Made by a program: the position numbers and the translations under genes | Shown: piece after piece, positions 33,872 through 42,100 of the stretch | How the letters are laid out: every line of letters starts with the position of its first letter | Position numbering within the stretch: the first letter of the stretch is position 1 | Notes under the pieces: model-generated | What the model saw: only the letters and a program-made list of their open reading frames with translations | What the model was told of the DNA's origin: nothing | Database searches by the model: none | Source: Allobaileyella intestinalis | GTDB taxonomy: Bacteria > Bacillota > Clostridia > Peptostreptococcales > Anaerovoracaceae | Length of the DNA: 64,000 bases | Direction: 5' to 3' | Assembly: GCF_009695865.1 (NCBI RefSeq) | Contig: NZ_VUNB01000001.1 | Coordinates: forward strand, 310,001 to 374,000

Positions 33872-35842
33872 ATGGGAAAGAAGAGAAAGAAAAAGCGTTA
33901 CGCTGAAGGACTTCTGGAGAAGACGAAGAGAGGTTTTGGCTTCGTAATTCAGGAAGAAAGGGATATTTATATTCCGAGAAATGGCATTGGCGGAGCCATG
34001 GACGGGGACCTGGTCAGAGTTGAGATAGTTAGTTCTCCAAGGGGAATGAAGCTCGAGGGAAGAATCACAAAAGTCCTGAAGAGAAATACAGAAACCGTAG
34101 TGGGTAGACTGGAGAAAAAGGACCACCGCGGCTACGTTGTTCCCATTGGAAAACACGGAAGAGATATTCTTTTCATCAGAAAAGGAAATTTCCTTAAAGC
34201 AGCTAATGGAGATATAGTGGAGGCCTCAATAGTCAAGTATCCTGATAGTGACAATTACGCCGAGGGGAAAGTAAGGCATATAATAGCAAAGGCTGGAGCA
34301 GCTGACGGTGAAACCCTGGGATTAATACAGAGCTACGGTGTCCGCCGTTTTTTTGGCGACAAGGCTATGAAACAGGCCAGGGAACTGGAGAAGAACTTCA
34401 TAAACAGCCAGGAGAACGGCAGATTTCTTTCTGTGCCTGAGGGGAGGAAGGACCTGAGAGATTTGATTACATTTACGATCGACGGTGCTCACTCCAAAGA
34501 TTTTGATGATGCAGTTTCCCTGGTAAAAAAGTCAGAACACATAACAAGGCTTTACGTTCATATAGCTGATGTTGCTGAATATGTAAAAGAATCAGAACCT
34601 CTGGACAAGGAAGCCTTTAAGAGGGGGAACAGCATCTATCTGCTGGACAGAGTAATACCTATGCTGCCGGAGCAGCTTTCAAATGGAATATGCAGCCTGA
34701 ATCCCGGAGAAGACAGGCTTACACTGACATGTCAGGTAGACCTTGACGAGAGAGGAAGGGTGGTGGACCACGAAATCTATGAAAGTGTAATCCGCTCCGA
34801 TGAGAGGCTGGTATATGACGATGTTTCAGATATTCTGGAGAACAACGATCAGGAACTTTGTGATAGATATTCCGCTATTCTGCCTGTGCTCCGTGATATG
34901 AAAGATCTGGCTGAAACTCTGAATAAAAGGAGAATGAGGCATGGGAGCATAGATTTTGACTTCAATGAAGCGGAGATAATTCTGGATGAAGAAGGCCATG
35001 CCAGGGAAATCAAAGTTGCCGAAAGGAGAACAGCTAACAGGATGATAGAAGAGTTCATGCTTATGGCCAACAAGGTGGTGGCAGAGCATTTCTTCTGGTC
35101 CAGATCACCGTTCCTGTACCGGGTTCACGAGAAACCAGATCCCTTGAAAATTGCCGAACTGAGAGACTTTCTCAGAACCTTCGGAATAGAACTCCCTGAA
35201 AGATCTGACAATATAGAGCCTGCAGATCTGGCTGCTGTCATTGACAGAGTTTCCGGGACACCTCAGGAAAACGTGGTCAGCAGAGTCATTATCAGAACCA
35301 TGCAGAAAGCAGATTACCAGACCCAGTGCCTCGGTCATTTCGGCCTGGCATTCAGATACTATACCCACTTTACTTCACCAATAAGGCGGTATTCTGACCT
35401 GTTTATACACAGGATCATCAAAGACAGGATTCACAGCACAGACAAGGAATTCAACGAACACCAGGATCATTTCAGAAAAATTTCGGAAAAGGTGGCCGTT
35501 CAGGTTTCTTCATGCGAGAGAACAGCCCTTGAACTGGAGCGGGAAGTAGAAAAGATTGCCAAAGTTGATTACATGTCTGACAAGGCTGGTATGGACTTTG
35601 ACGGTATAATCAGCGGAATTACTGCTAACGGTCTGTACGTTGAGCTGGATAATACTGTCGAAGGCTTTGTAAGATATGACACCCTGACTGGATTCTTCAT
35701 ATACGATGAGAAAAACTACAGGGCGGTTAACAGAGGTAGCGGCATAAGCCTGGGCCTTGGAGACCCCGTAAGAATAAAAGTAATGGCCGTGGACAAGGTC
35801 GCAAAACTCATTGATTTCAACATAGTACAGATAAAACAATGA
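33872..35842 (+). CDS. rnr: Ribonuclease R
   Basis: 3'-5' hydrolytic exoribonuclease for structured RNA. In order: a basic N-terminus, cold-shock RNA-binding domains (about 10-150), the RNB catalytic domain (about 190-520) with T-I-D-G-A-H-S-K-D-F-D-D-A-V holding the metal-binding Asp residues, then an S1 domain (about 565-650). At 656 residues it is shorter than B. subtilis RNase R (about 780); the N-terminal helix-turn-helix region is absent. The ATG follows a GGAG. It has no smpB or secG neighbour here, unlike in many Firmicutes. Confidence 0.93.
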   Translation: MGKKRKKKRYAEGLLEKTKRGFGFVIQEERDIYIPRNGIGGAMDGDLVRVEIVSSPRGMKLEGRITKVLKRNTETVVGRLEKKDHRGYVVPIGKHGRDILFIRKGNFLKAANGDIVEASIVKYPDSDNYAEGKVRHIIAKAGAADGETLGLIQSYGVRRFFGDKAMKQARELEKNFINSQENGRFLSVPEGRKDLRDLITFTIDGAHSKDFDDAVSLVKKSEHITRLYVHIADVAEYVKESEPLDKEAFKRGNSIYLLDRVIPMLPEQLSNGICSLNPGEDRLTLTCQVDLDERGRVVDHEIYESVIRSDERLVYDDVSDILENNDQELCDRYSAILPVLRDMKDLAETLNKRRMRHGSIDFDFNEAEIILDEEGHAREIKVAERRTANRMIEEFMLMANKVVAEHFFWSRSPFLYRVHEKPDPLKIAELRDFLRTFGIELPERSDNIEPADLAAVIDRVSGTPQENVVSRVIIRTMQKADYQTQCLGHFGLAFRYYTHFTSPIRRYSDLFIHRIIKDRIHSTDKEFNEHQDHFRKISEKVAVQVSSCERTALELEREVEKIAKVDYMSDKAGMDFDGIISGITANGLYVELDNTVEGFVRYDTLTGFFIYDEKNYRAVNRGSGISLGLGDPVRIKVMAVDKVAKLIDFNIVQIKQ

Positions 35843-35892
35843 AAAGAGGACAATATAGGTATATAATACAATTTAATCGGAATTTACAGAAG

Positions 35893-35917
35893 TGGCAGCA
35901 TGATTGTTCAGCTGCCA
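35893..35917 (+). repeat. Hairpin between rnr and the prepilin peptidase gene
   Basis: TGGCAGC (35893-35899) pairs with GCTGCCA (35911-35917) around an 11-base loop, followed by TTCCATTTTG. It may be a weak rnr terminator. The T stretch is interrupted, so read-through into the pilus genes is possible. Confidence 0.4.
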
Positions 35918-35948
35918 TTCCATTTTGTACAAAACACATGGAGAACGG

Positions 35949-36737
35949 ATGATGCTTTGGTTAAGCACACCGATCACAATATACATACTTACCCTGGCCT
36001 TCGTGCTGGGGTCCGTATTCGGCAGCTTTGTCAATTGCATGGCCTGGCGGATGGTAAATGGGGAAAATGTTCTCAAGGGAAGAAGCCATTGCACCCATTG
36101 CGGTCATGTTCTGGGGGCGATGGATCTGGTGCCAGTTTTCAGCTACCTTTTTTTAAAGGGCAGATGCAGATACTGCGGAGAAAAAGTATCGCCCCGTTAT
36201 GTGATTACAGAGGTCCTCAGCGGAATCCTCTCATTGCTCATAGTTCTCAGATTCGATGTCAGTGTTAAGGCCGTAAGCTATCTGATTTTGTACTTCATCC
36301 TTCTTGGCCTTTCGCTCATAGATCTGGAGACCATGGAAATTCCTGACGGTTTCATCATCGCCGGAATAGTGAACTGGCTGGCAGGCATTATATTTGAGTA
36401 CGGATTTGGAAAAAATCTTCTGACTGAAGCATGGCACGGACTTGCTGGAGGATTGGGAATTGCCGGATTCATTCTTGTTCTGTCACTTATATTTGACATG
36501 GTCACAGATAAGAACAGCATGGGCGGCGGTGACATAAAACTGTTTTTCATGACAACTCTCTATCTTGGATTTGGAAAAGGATTCTATGCCCTGATTCTGT
36601 CATGTTTGATTGGCATCATAGCCGCTCTTGCGTCAAAACAGAACAGAATTCCCTTTGGCCCCTGCATATCGGCGGCAGTGATCATGGGCTTGCTGACGGG
36701 GGACTGGGTGTTGAACCTGTACTTGGGGTTGTTCTGA
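35949..36737 (+). CDS. pilD: Type IV prepilin peptidase/N-methyltransferase
   Basis: Membrane aspartyl protease that cleaves prepilin leaders and methylates the new N-terminus. The start at ATG 35949 has GGAG six bases upstream. The 262-residue protein has the N-terminal G-S-F-V-N-C-M-A-W-R motif, two Cys pairs (C-T-H-C-G and C-R-Y-C-G) of the methyltransferase domain, and both catalytic Asp motifs: L-I-D-L-E-T-M-E-I-P-D and G-G-G-D-I-K. It has about seven or eight membrane helices. It is the only prepilin peptidase in the window and stands between the Tad and Pil clusters, so it may serve both. Confidence 0.95.
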   Translation: MMLWLSTPITIYILTLAFVLGSVFGSFVNCMAWRMVNGENVLKGRSHCTHCGHVLGAMDLVPVFSYLFLKGRCRYCGEKVSPRYVITEVLSGILSLLIVLRFDVSVKAVSYLILYFILLGLSLIDLETMEIPDGFIIAGIVNWLAGIIFEYGFGKNLLTEAWHGLAGGLGIAGFILVLSLIFDMVTDKNSMGGGDIKLFFMTTLYLGFGKGFYALILSCLIGIIAALASKQNRIPFGPCISAAVIMGLLTGDWVLNLYLGLF

Positions 36738-36886
36738 GAAATCATTATCCAGCGCAAAGCCGTAAAACAGAGCACTATTTCACACGGCATTTTGAGAATA
36801 GTAAATATTACACAAAACACAGCACATAGCACAATACATTAATATTACTAGGTACAAAAATACTCGTACCGGAACAGCGGGGAGAA
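36738..36886. other. Gap before pilM, no clear signal
   Basis: A/T-rich 149-base gap between the prepilin peptidase gene and pilM. It has a weak inverted repeat GGTAC/GTACC near 36852-36871. No promoter pair with good spacing was found and no coding potential is visible. Confidence 0.4.
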
Positions 36887-37894
36887 ATGGCAAAAGAAAA
36901 CATGATAGGCATGGACATAGGAAACAGCACCCTCAAAATGGCCGTTTGCCAGGATGGAGTGCCAGAACAGTTCATAAGAGTCCCTTTGCCTGACAATCTG
37001 GTCTCAAATGATGACATAACGTCCTGGGACGCAATGGGACAGTTCATTAAAAGCAGCCTTTCAGAAAACAAAGTCAGAACCAGAAACGTGGCTCTGTCAC
37101 TACCTGACAGGCACTTGATAGTTCACAGAGTCTCAATGCCCCTGATGACCATAGGACAGCTGAAAGTCAACCTTCCCTACGAGTTCCGTGCATATATAAA
37201 TGAAAACAAGGACCAGTACATTTATGACTATTCCGTTGTCAACATAAAGAAAGATCCTGACAAGCCAGGCAAAGGAGAGATGGACCTTATTGCAGTGGCC
37301 ATGGAAAGAGATCTTCTGGCTAAATATAAAGACATGTTCGGAAAAGTCGGCCTGAAGCTCTGTACAGTTTCACCGGAAGCTTTTGCCCTGAAGAACATAA
37401 TCGATGAATATGAAGAGGAAAGAGAAATCACAGGCAAGAGGGATTATGCAATACTGGATCTGGGAGCGAAGAGCGTAAAAATTCATTTTTTCACCGACGG
37501 AGTCTTTGACATCACAAGAGTGCTTGACCCGGGCTGTGATGAGTTTATCAGAATGACCGCTTCTATACTTGATGTTGACCAGCACGTTGCCAGGCTGAAA
37601 TTCGAGAACAACGTAGATGGAATCCAGGAATCCGAGGATATGGTCAGCAGATACAGCGATCTTGCTGTGGAAATAATGCGTACCATGAACTTCTACAGAT
37701 ACAACCATCAGGATTCAAACTTGGATTCCTTGTATGTCTGCGGTGGTGGAGTTTGCATTCTCAGACTGCTGCAGTCAATTCAGGAATCATTGGATGTTAC
37801 ACTTAGAAGCTCAAGAAAGCTGATACCAGATGAGGATCCGTCTTTTGACAGGATGATTCTCTGCCCTCAGGCTCTGGGCGTTGCGTGGGAATAG
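36887..37894 (+). CDS. pilM: Type IV pilus assembly protein PilM
   Basis: Cytoplasmic actin-like ATPase that binds the N-terminus of PilN and forms the inner ring of the pilus machine. At 335 residues it has the actin/HSP70 nucleotide motifs: M-D-I-G-N-S-T-L-K at the start, A-I-L-D-L-G-A-K-S-V in the middle and V-C-G-G-G-V near the C-terminus. The ATG follows CGGGGAGAA. The stop is 11 bases before the pilN GTG. Confidence 0.9.
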   Translation: MAKENMIGMDIGNSTLKMAVCQDGVPEQFIRVPLPDNLVSNDDITSWDAMGQFIKSSLSENKVRTRNVALSLPDRHLIVHRVSMPLMTIGQLKVNLPYEFRAYINENKDQYIYDYSVVNIKKDPDKPGKGEMDLIAVAMERDLLAKYKDMFGKVGLKLCTVSPEAFALKNIIDEYEEEREITGKRDYAILDLGAKSVKIHFFTDGVFDITRVLDPGCDEFIRMTASILDVDQHVARLKFENNVDGIQESEDMVSRYSDLAVEIMRTMNFYRYNHQDSNLDSLYVCGGGVCILRLLQSIQESLDVTLRSSRKLIPDEDPSFDRMILCPQALGVAWE

Positions 37895-37905
37895 GAGGCG
37901 AACCA

Positions 37906-38514
37906 GTGAGTGAATCTTTGGAAAAATTTTCGGCCCGCCTCAAGGAATTGTTCAGCAAGGATCTGGGGGCCGATTCCGGTTATCCGGAGAAAACCGGGAT
38001 CAACATGGTTACGGCAGACCGGAAGACAGATAAACGCCGGAACACAGCCATTGCAGTCATTGCCGCAATCGTGGCGCTGATATTGATAAAATTTTTAGTA
38101 GTGGACATGATCGTATCCGCACTGTCTGCCAGAAGCCAGTACATGAACATTCAGGAAAGCCTGGACCAGCTGAAGGCGTCTAACGTAAATTACGAAAAGA
38201 CCCTGGACAAGTACAACAGACAGGGAGACGGCAGACTTTCACCTAAGGAGAGAAGGCTCAGTGACAGATCTGATGACCTGGATCTGATCACAGATAAAGT
38301 GGGCTCAGCCGCAACAATAAAGAACATCCAGATATCGGGAAATAAAGCCACCGTTTCTATAGAAGGGGCTCCAATGGACAGCGTTTCAGCTATTGTTTCC
38401 GACCTGGAAGAAGATGGAAGAGTTTCCTATGTTTCGGTTTCCACTACCAGCAGGGATCCTGGAAGTGTGGCTGCAACTATTACTATAAAGTTTAAATCTA
38501 ACGGGGGTGAATAA
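37906..38514 (+). CDS. pilN: Type IV pilus assembly protein PilN
   Basis: Single-pass membrane protein linking PilM to PilO. GTG 37906 is the start, with AGGAGG overlapping the pilM stop. The 202 residues comprise a cytoplasmic N-terminus (G-I-N-M-V near residue 33, the region that contacts PilM), one membrane helix (about 45-70), a coiled-coil region with N-I-Q-E-S-L-D-Q-L-K, and a ferredoxin-like C-terminal domain. Recognition is by position and topology, since PilN sequences vary greatly. Its stop overlaps the pilO ATG by one base. Confidence 0.8.
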   Translation: MSESLEKFSARLKELFSKDLGADSGYPEKTGINMVTADRKTDKRRNTAIAVIAAIVALILIKFLVVDMIVSALSARSQYMNIQESLDQLKASNVNYEKTLDKYNRQGDGRLSPKERRLSDRSDDLDLITDKVGSAATIKNIQISGNKATVSIEGAPMDSVSAIVSDLEEDGRVSYVSVSTTSRDPGSVAATITIKFKSNGGE

Positions 38515-39101
38515 TGCTTTACAGAGACCATACCACCAGGGAAAAAATACTTCTGGGTGTGCTGGCATTTCTGATTGTGGCAGCCCTCTACTACTTCCTG
38601 TGTTACAGACCATGTAAGGCAGTTATGACAAAGTATGACACAGCTGAGATCAGCAGCGAGCTGACAATAGAGCAGAACAAGGCCACAAAGACCAGGCAGA
38701 TGAAGGAAAACATCAAGAGCAACAAAACCAGGGGAATCGGTGTTGTCATGCCGTATAACAACATCAGAGCAGAAGTTTCCCAGCTTAACAGTATTTTGTC
38801 CAGGGCATCCAGCGTAGACATCAGCTACGATAATCCGGTAAAAAAAGGAAATACCGTAAGGCGGCATGTGAATATCTCGTTTACCTGCGGAACCGTTAAT
38901 GATGCAAAATCAATAATTTCAGATTTGAATCAGTGTGGTTCAAGATGCGTCATTACAGGAGTGCAGATTACCACAGCTGAGAGCAGCTGCAACTGCAATG
39001 TGGATCTTACTTTTATTGAGACCACAGTACATGCCACAAGCCTGGCTGGATTGTCCGGATCTTCATCTGGAGATGGGGGTAATACCTACACTCAGGGATA
39101 A
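38514..39101 (+). CDS. pilO: Type IV pilus assembly protein PilO, Cys-rich
   Basis: Single-pass membrane protein forming a pair with PilN. The 195 residues show a helix at about 12-30, a short coiled coil, a ferredoxin-like domain and a Ser/Gly-rich tail. Five Cys residues fall in the extracytoplasmic domain (F-T-C-G, Q-C-G-S-R-C, S-C-N-C-N) and two more near the membrane helix, which is many for this family and suggests disulfides. No pilP or pilQ follows, as expected for a cell without an outer membrane. Confidence 0.75.
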   Translation: MLYRDHTTREKILLGVLAFLIVAALYYFLCYRPCKAVMTKYDTAEISSELTIEQNKATKTRQMKENIKSNKTRGIGVVMPYNNIRAEVSQLNSILSRASSVDISYDNPVKKGNTVRRHVNISFTCGTVNDAKSIISDLNQCGSRCVITGVQITTAESSCNCNVDLTFIETTVHATSLAGLSGSSSGDGGNTYTQG

Positions 39102-39110
39102 ATGATGAGG

Positions 39111-39127
39111 GGAAAAAAGTTTTTTCC
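39111..39127 (+). repeat. A/T hairpin before the pilin-adhesin gene
   Basis: GGAAAAAA (39111-39118) and TTTTTTCC (39120-39127) form a near-perfect palindrome between pilO and the pilin-adhesin gene. It could dampen transcription into that 5.3-kb gene as a weak terminator, but the GC part of the stem is too short to be sure. Confidence 0.35.
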
Positions 39128-39180
39128 TTCAGCCATATGAGCCGGATTTGCAGATATTTCATTCTGCAGAGAGGAAGTAG

Positions 39181-42100
39181 ATGAGCATTTTCAAAGTAAG
39201 GTCAAAACTGAATAACAGGAAGGGCTTTACCACAGCAGAACTTCTGACGGTTGTAGCAATCATGTCCATTCTTTCAGCAATTGCTGTCGTATGGATTTTT
39301 CACTATGCCCATGAACTGAAGCTGATGGAGATGGATAACGATGCTCAGGAAATTTACATCGCCGCTCAAAACCATCTTACGCAGGCGAAGACAGACGGAC
39401 TTTTGTCAGATGACAGCACAGCAGATGATTTTTTCGGAAAAAAGATGAAAGTAAAGCCAGATGACTGGCCTGAGGATCAGAAGGGCCTGGCCCGGTTCGG
39501 AAGCTGGAAGGACATAGACGATGACATGTATTACGTGGTTTATGATCCCTCTTCATCCAAAAATGATCTGGAGTCTGATAAATCTATTCTCTCCCTGATG
39601 CTTCCCTATGGATCTGTTGAGAACACCATCCGCACCAGCGGTAAATACGTTATTGAATACAACAGGGCTTCCTGCAAAATTTACGGCGTATTTTACAGCG
39701 ACAGGGGAACTTTGACAGGAAAAGACGAAATAACAGAAGGAAGGTACTTCAATGAGTCCGGCCTGAGAGATGAGAAAGACAAAGACCAGAGAATTGGCTA
39801 TGTTGCAGGCTCTGGAGAAAAAGCTATTCTGGGGTACTACGGCGGACCTTCAGTAAGTCTTGGTATTTCAAAGGAAAAACCTCTTGAAGTTTCTGTGGAC
39901 AACGGTGAGAAACTGGAAATTCTGGTAAAAGATCCGAATTACAACAACCATAATCCTGAGGAAAATTATATCTACCTGAAGGTAAAGGGCATAACCAGCG
40001 GCAACGAGAAAAATATAAAGATAAATCCAGGAGATCTGGAGAAAGACGGCAAGTCCAGGGTATTGACCACCAACGTAAACACATATCAGACTGGGGTGCT
40101 CAAAAATGTAAAGATCGGTTCTGTAACCAGTGAAGGTAATTACAGAATCAGCCTTGACGATGTGACTACCAGGGGCGGCCATTTTGCAGAGCTTTGTCCT
40201 AATCTGATTCCGGGAGAGGACATCAATGTAACGGTTTACGGAACCAGCAGCAGGAAGCTGTCCAAAGTAGTTCACAATACAGTAACTACTAACAGCCTTT
40301 TCGAGAAAACAGATGTAACAGATAGTAAGGGCGGGCGTATTACAGTAACAGCCAGCATAAGCAAGATCCGTCATATAGAAAATCTCGATGAGGCAGTGGG
40401 AAGTTTGCTTGTAGAGGGTCCAAACAATACATTCCGGCAGAATGTAAGCCTGGTAAGGGAGGATAAAGATAAATCCGGCTCAGGAACAGAAAAAAGCAAG
40501 TATATTGTTGCGGATAAGGCTGTTCAGACAAGGGATATCAATTACTCACAGAAGGAAACAGGTTTTTCTGCCAAGGCTTCAAAGGATAGCAGCGGAAACT
40601 TCAAAGTATACCAGGGAGGAATCAACAAATCATATCAGAGTGATGGTGAAAAAGGACTGTCGGAGAACAGTTTTTTTGGCATATTTAATAATACACTCAA
40701 GGAATATGACGGAGGAAATCATGAGATTTCCAATGTGGACATTCACAATTACAACAGAGTAACTGACGGGGATCCGGATACGGGAGCAAATACATCTTCA
40801 AATGCAGCAATGTTCCGGATCATTGACAGCTCCATGAAGATTCACAATCTGGAACTTAAGAACTTTGACGTTTCAAGTGTCCTGAACAATCAGAGTGTTT
40901 CAGGGTCACTGACAGCATCAGCGCTGGCAGGCACAGTTTCCGGCGGAAATCTTTCCTTGTCTGATGTATATGTTACTTCAGACCGTAATAAGTCAAAGAT
41001 AATCAAGGCAGACGGCTCTGGAAATTCCTGTACTGTAAGAGCTGGCGGATTAGTTGCAAATGCAGAAAGCGGCACTGCATTATCTATTGAAAACTGTGGT
41101 GTTGACGGGCAGAACCTGATGGTCAGCGCCCTGGGAAGCGACGGAGCAGCCGGAGGAGTGCTGGGATACAGCGAATACGGAACTGTAATTCGGGCTGCAG
41201 ATTCCAGATCTGATGCTTTTGTTGAAGCTTCTTCCTCAAACAGCAATGGACGTTCAGAAAATGCTTATGCCGGAGGTTTTGCAGGTTTCATTGATGAACC
41301 GGGAAGAAATTCCGAAATAATCAACTGTTACTCTGGAGGGAGAACAGTAAACGGAGAATATGGCACTTCACTTTCTGAATTAAGCACCAGCCTTACAACT
41401 GAACAGCTGGCGGAACACTTCAACGTTATGGCAGAGGGGTATGGAAGTGCCTATGCCGGAGGTTTTGCAGGCGTAATATATAATGGAAGAGGAATGAATG
41501 TAAGCAATTGCTATTCCACTTCATCTGCTTCTGCTACGGCCCGTACATGGCAGGCTGTAAGCGGAGGATTCGTTGGCAGTGCATCGGGAACAGGAACCAG
41601 AATTGACAATTCTTATGCTACAGGTCTGTTGAATTCCAGGGGAAACAGATGGGCAAAAGGTGCATTTGCAGGTTATCTGTACTATGGAATAAAAGGCTCA
41701 GGCAATGAGGCCCTTCGGGGAATAAACAAGAATACCGGCGCCATTGACTGGGACGGAACCTACGGCGGATTTAATGCTTCTATGAAAACGGACAGCGAAA
41801 TGGAAGCATCCGGAGATGGTGCCGCTGCTCATCCTTTTGACAGCATTCTTTCGGGAGAATATTCATTCAGATCAGTTGCAGAAAAAGCGCATTACGGCGA
41901 CTGGCCTATCCATGGATCTGTGAATAAATCTGACCGGGCAATGGTGGAGAATGGCAATAAACTGATGGTTCATATCGCCCTTGCATCATCTGAAGGGGAT
42001 TACAGCGATGATCCGGTATATATTTTCCTGAGGGTAAAAGGTCTCACATCAGGAAATACAGCTTATTTGATGGCTAACTGGAACGAAGGCGGAAATGCCA

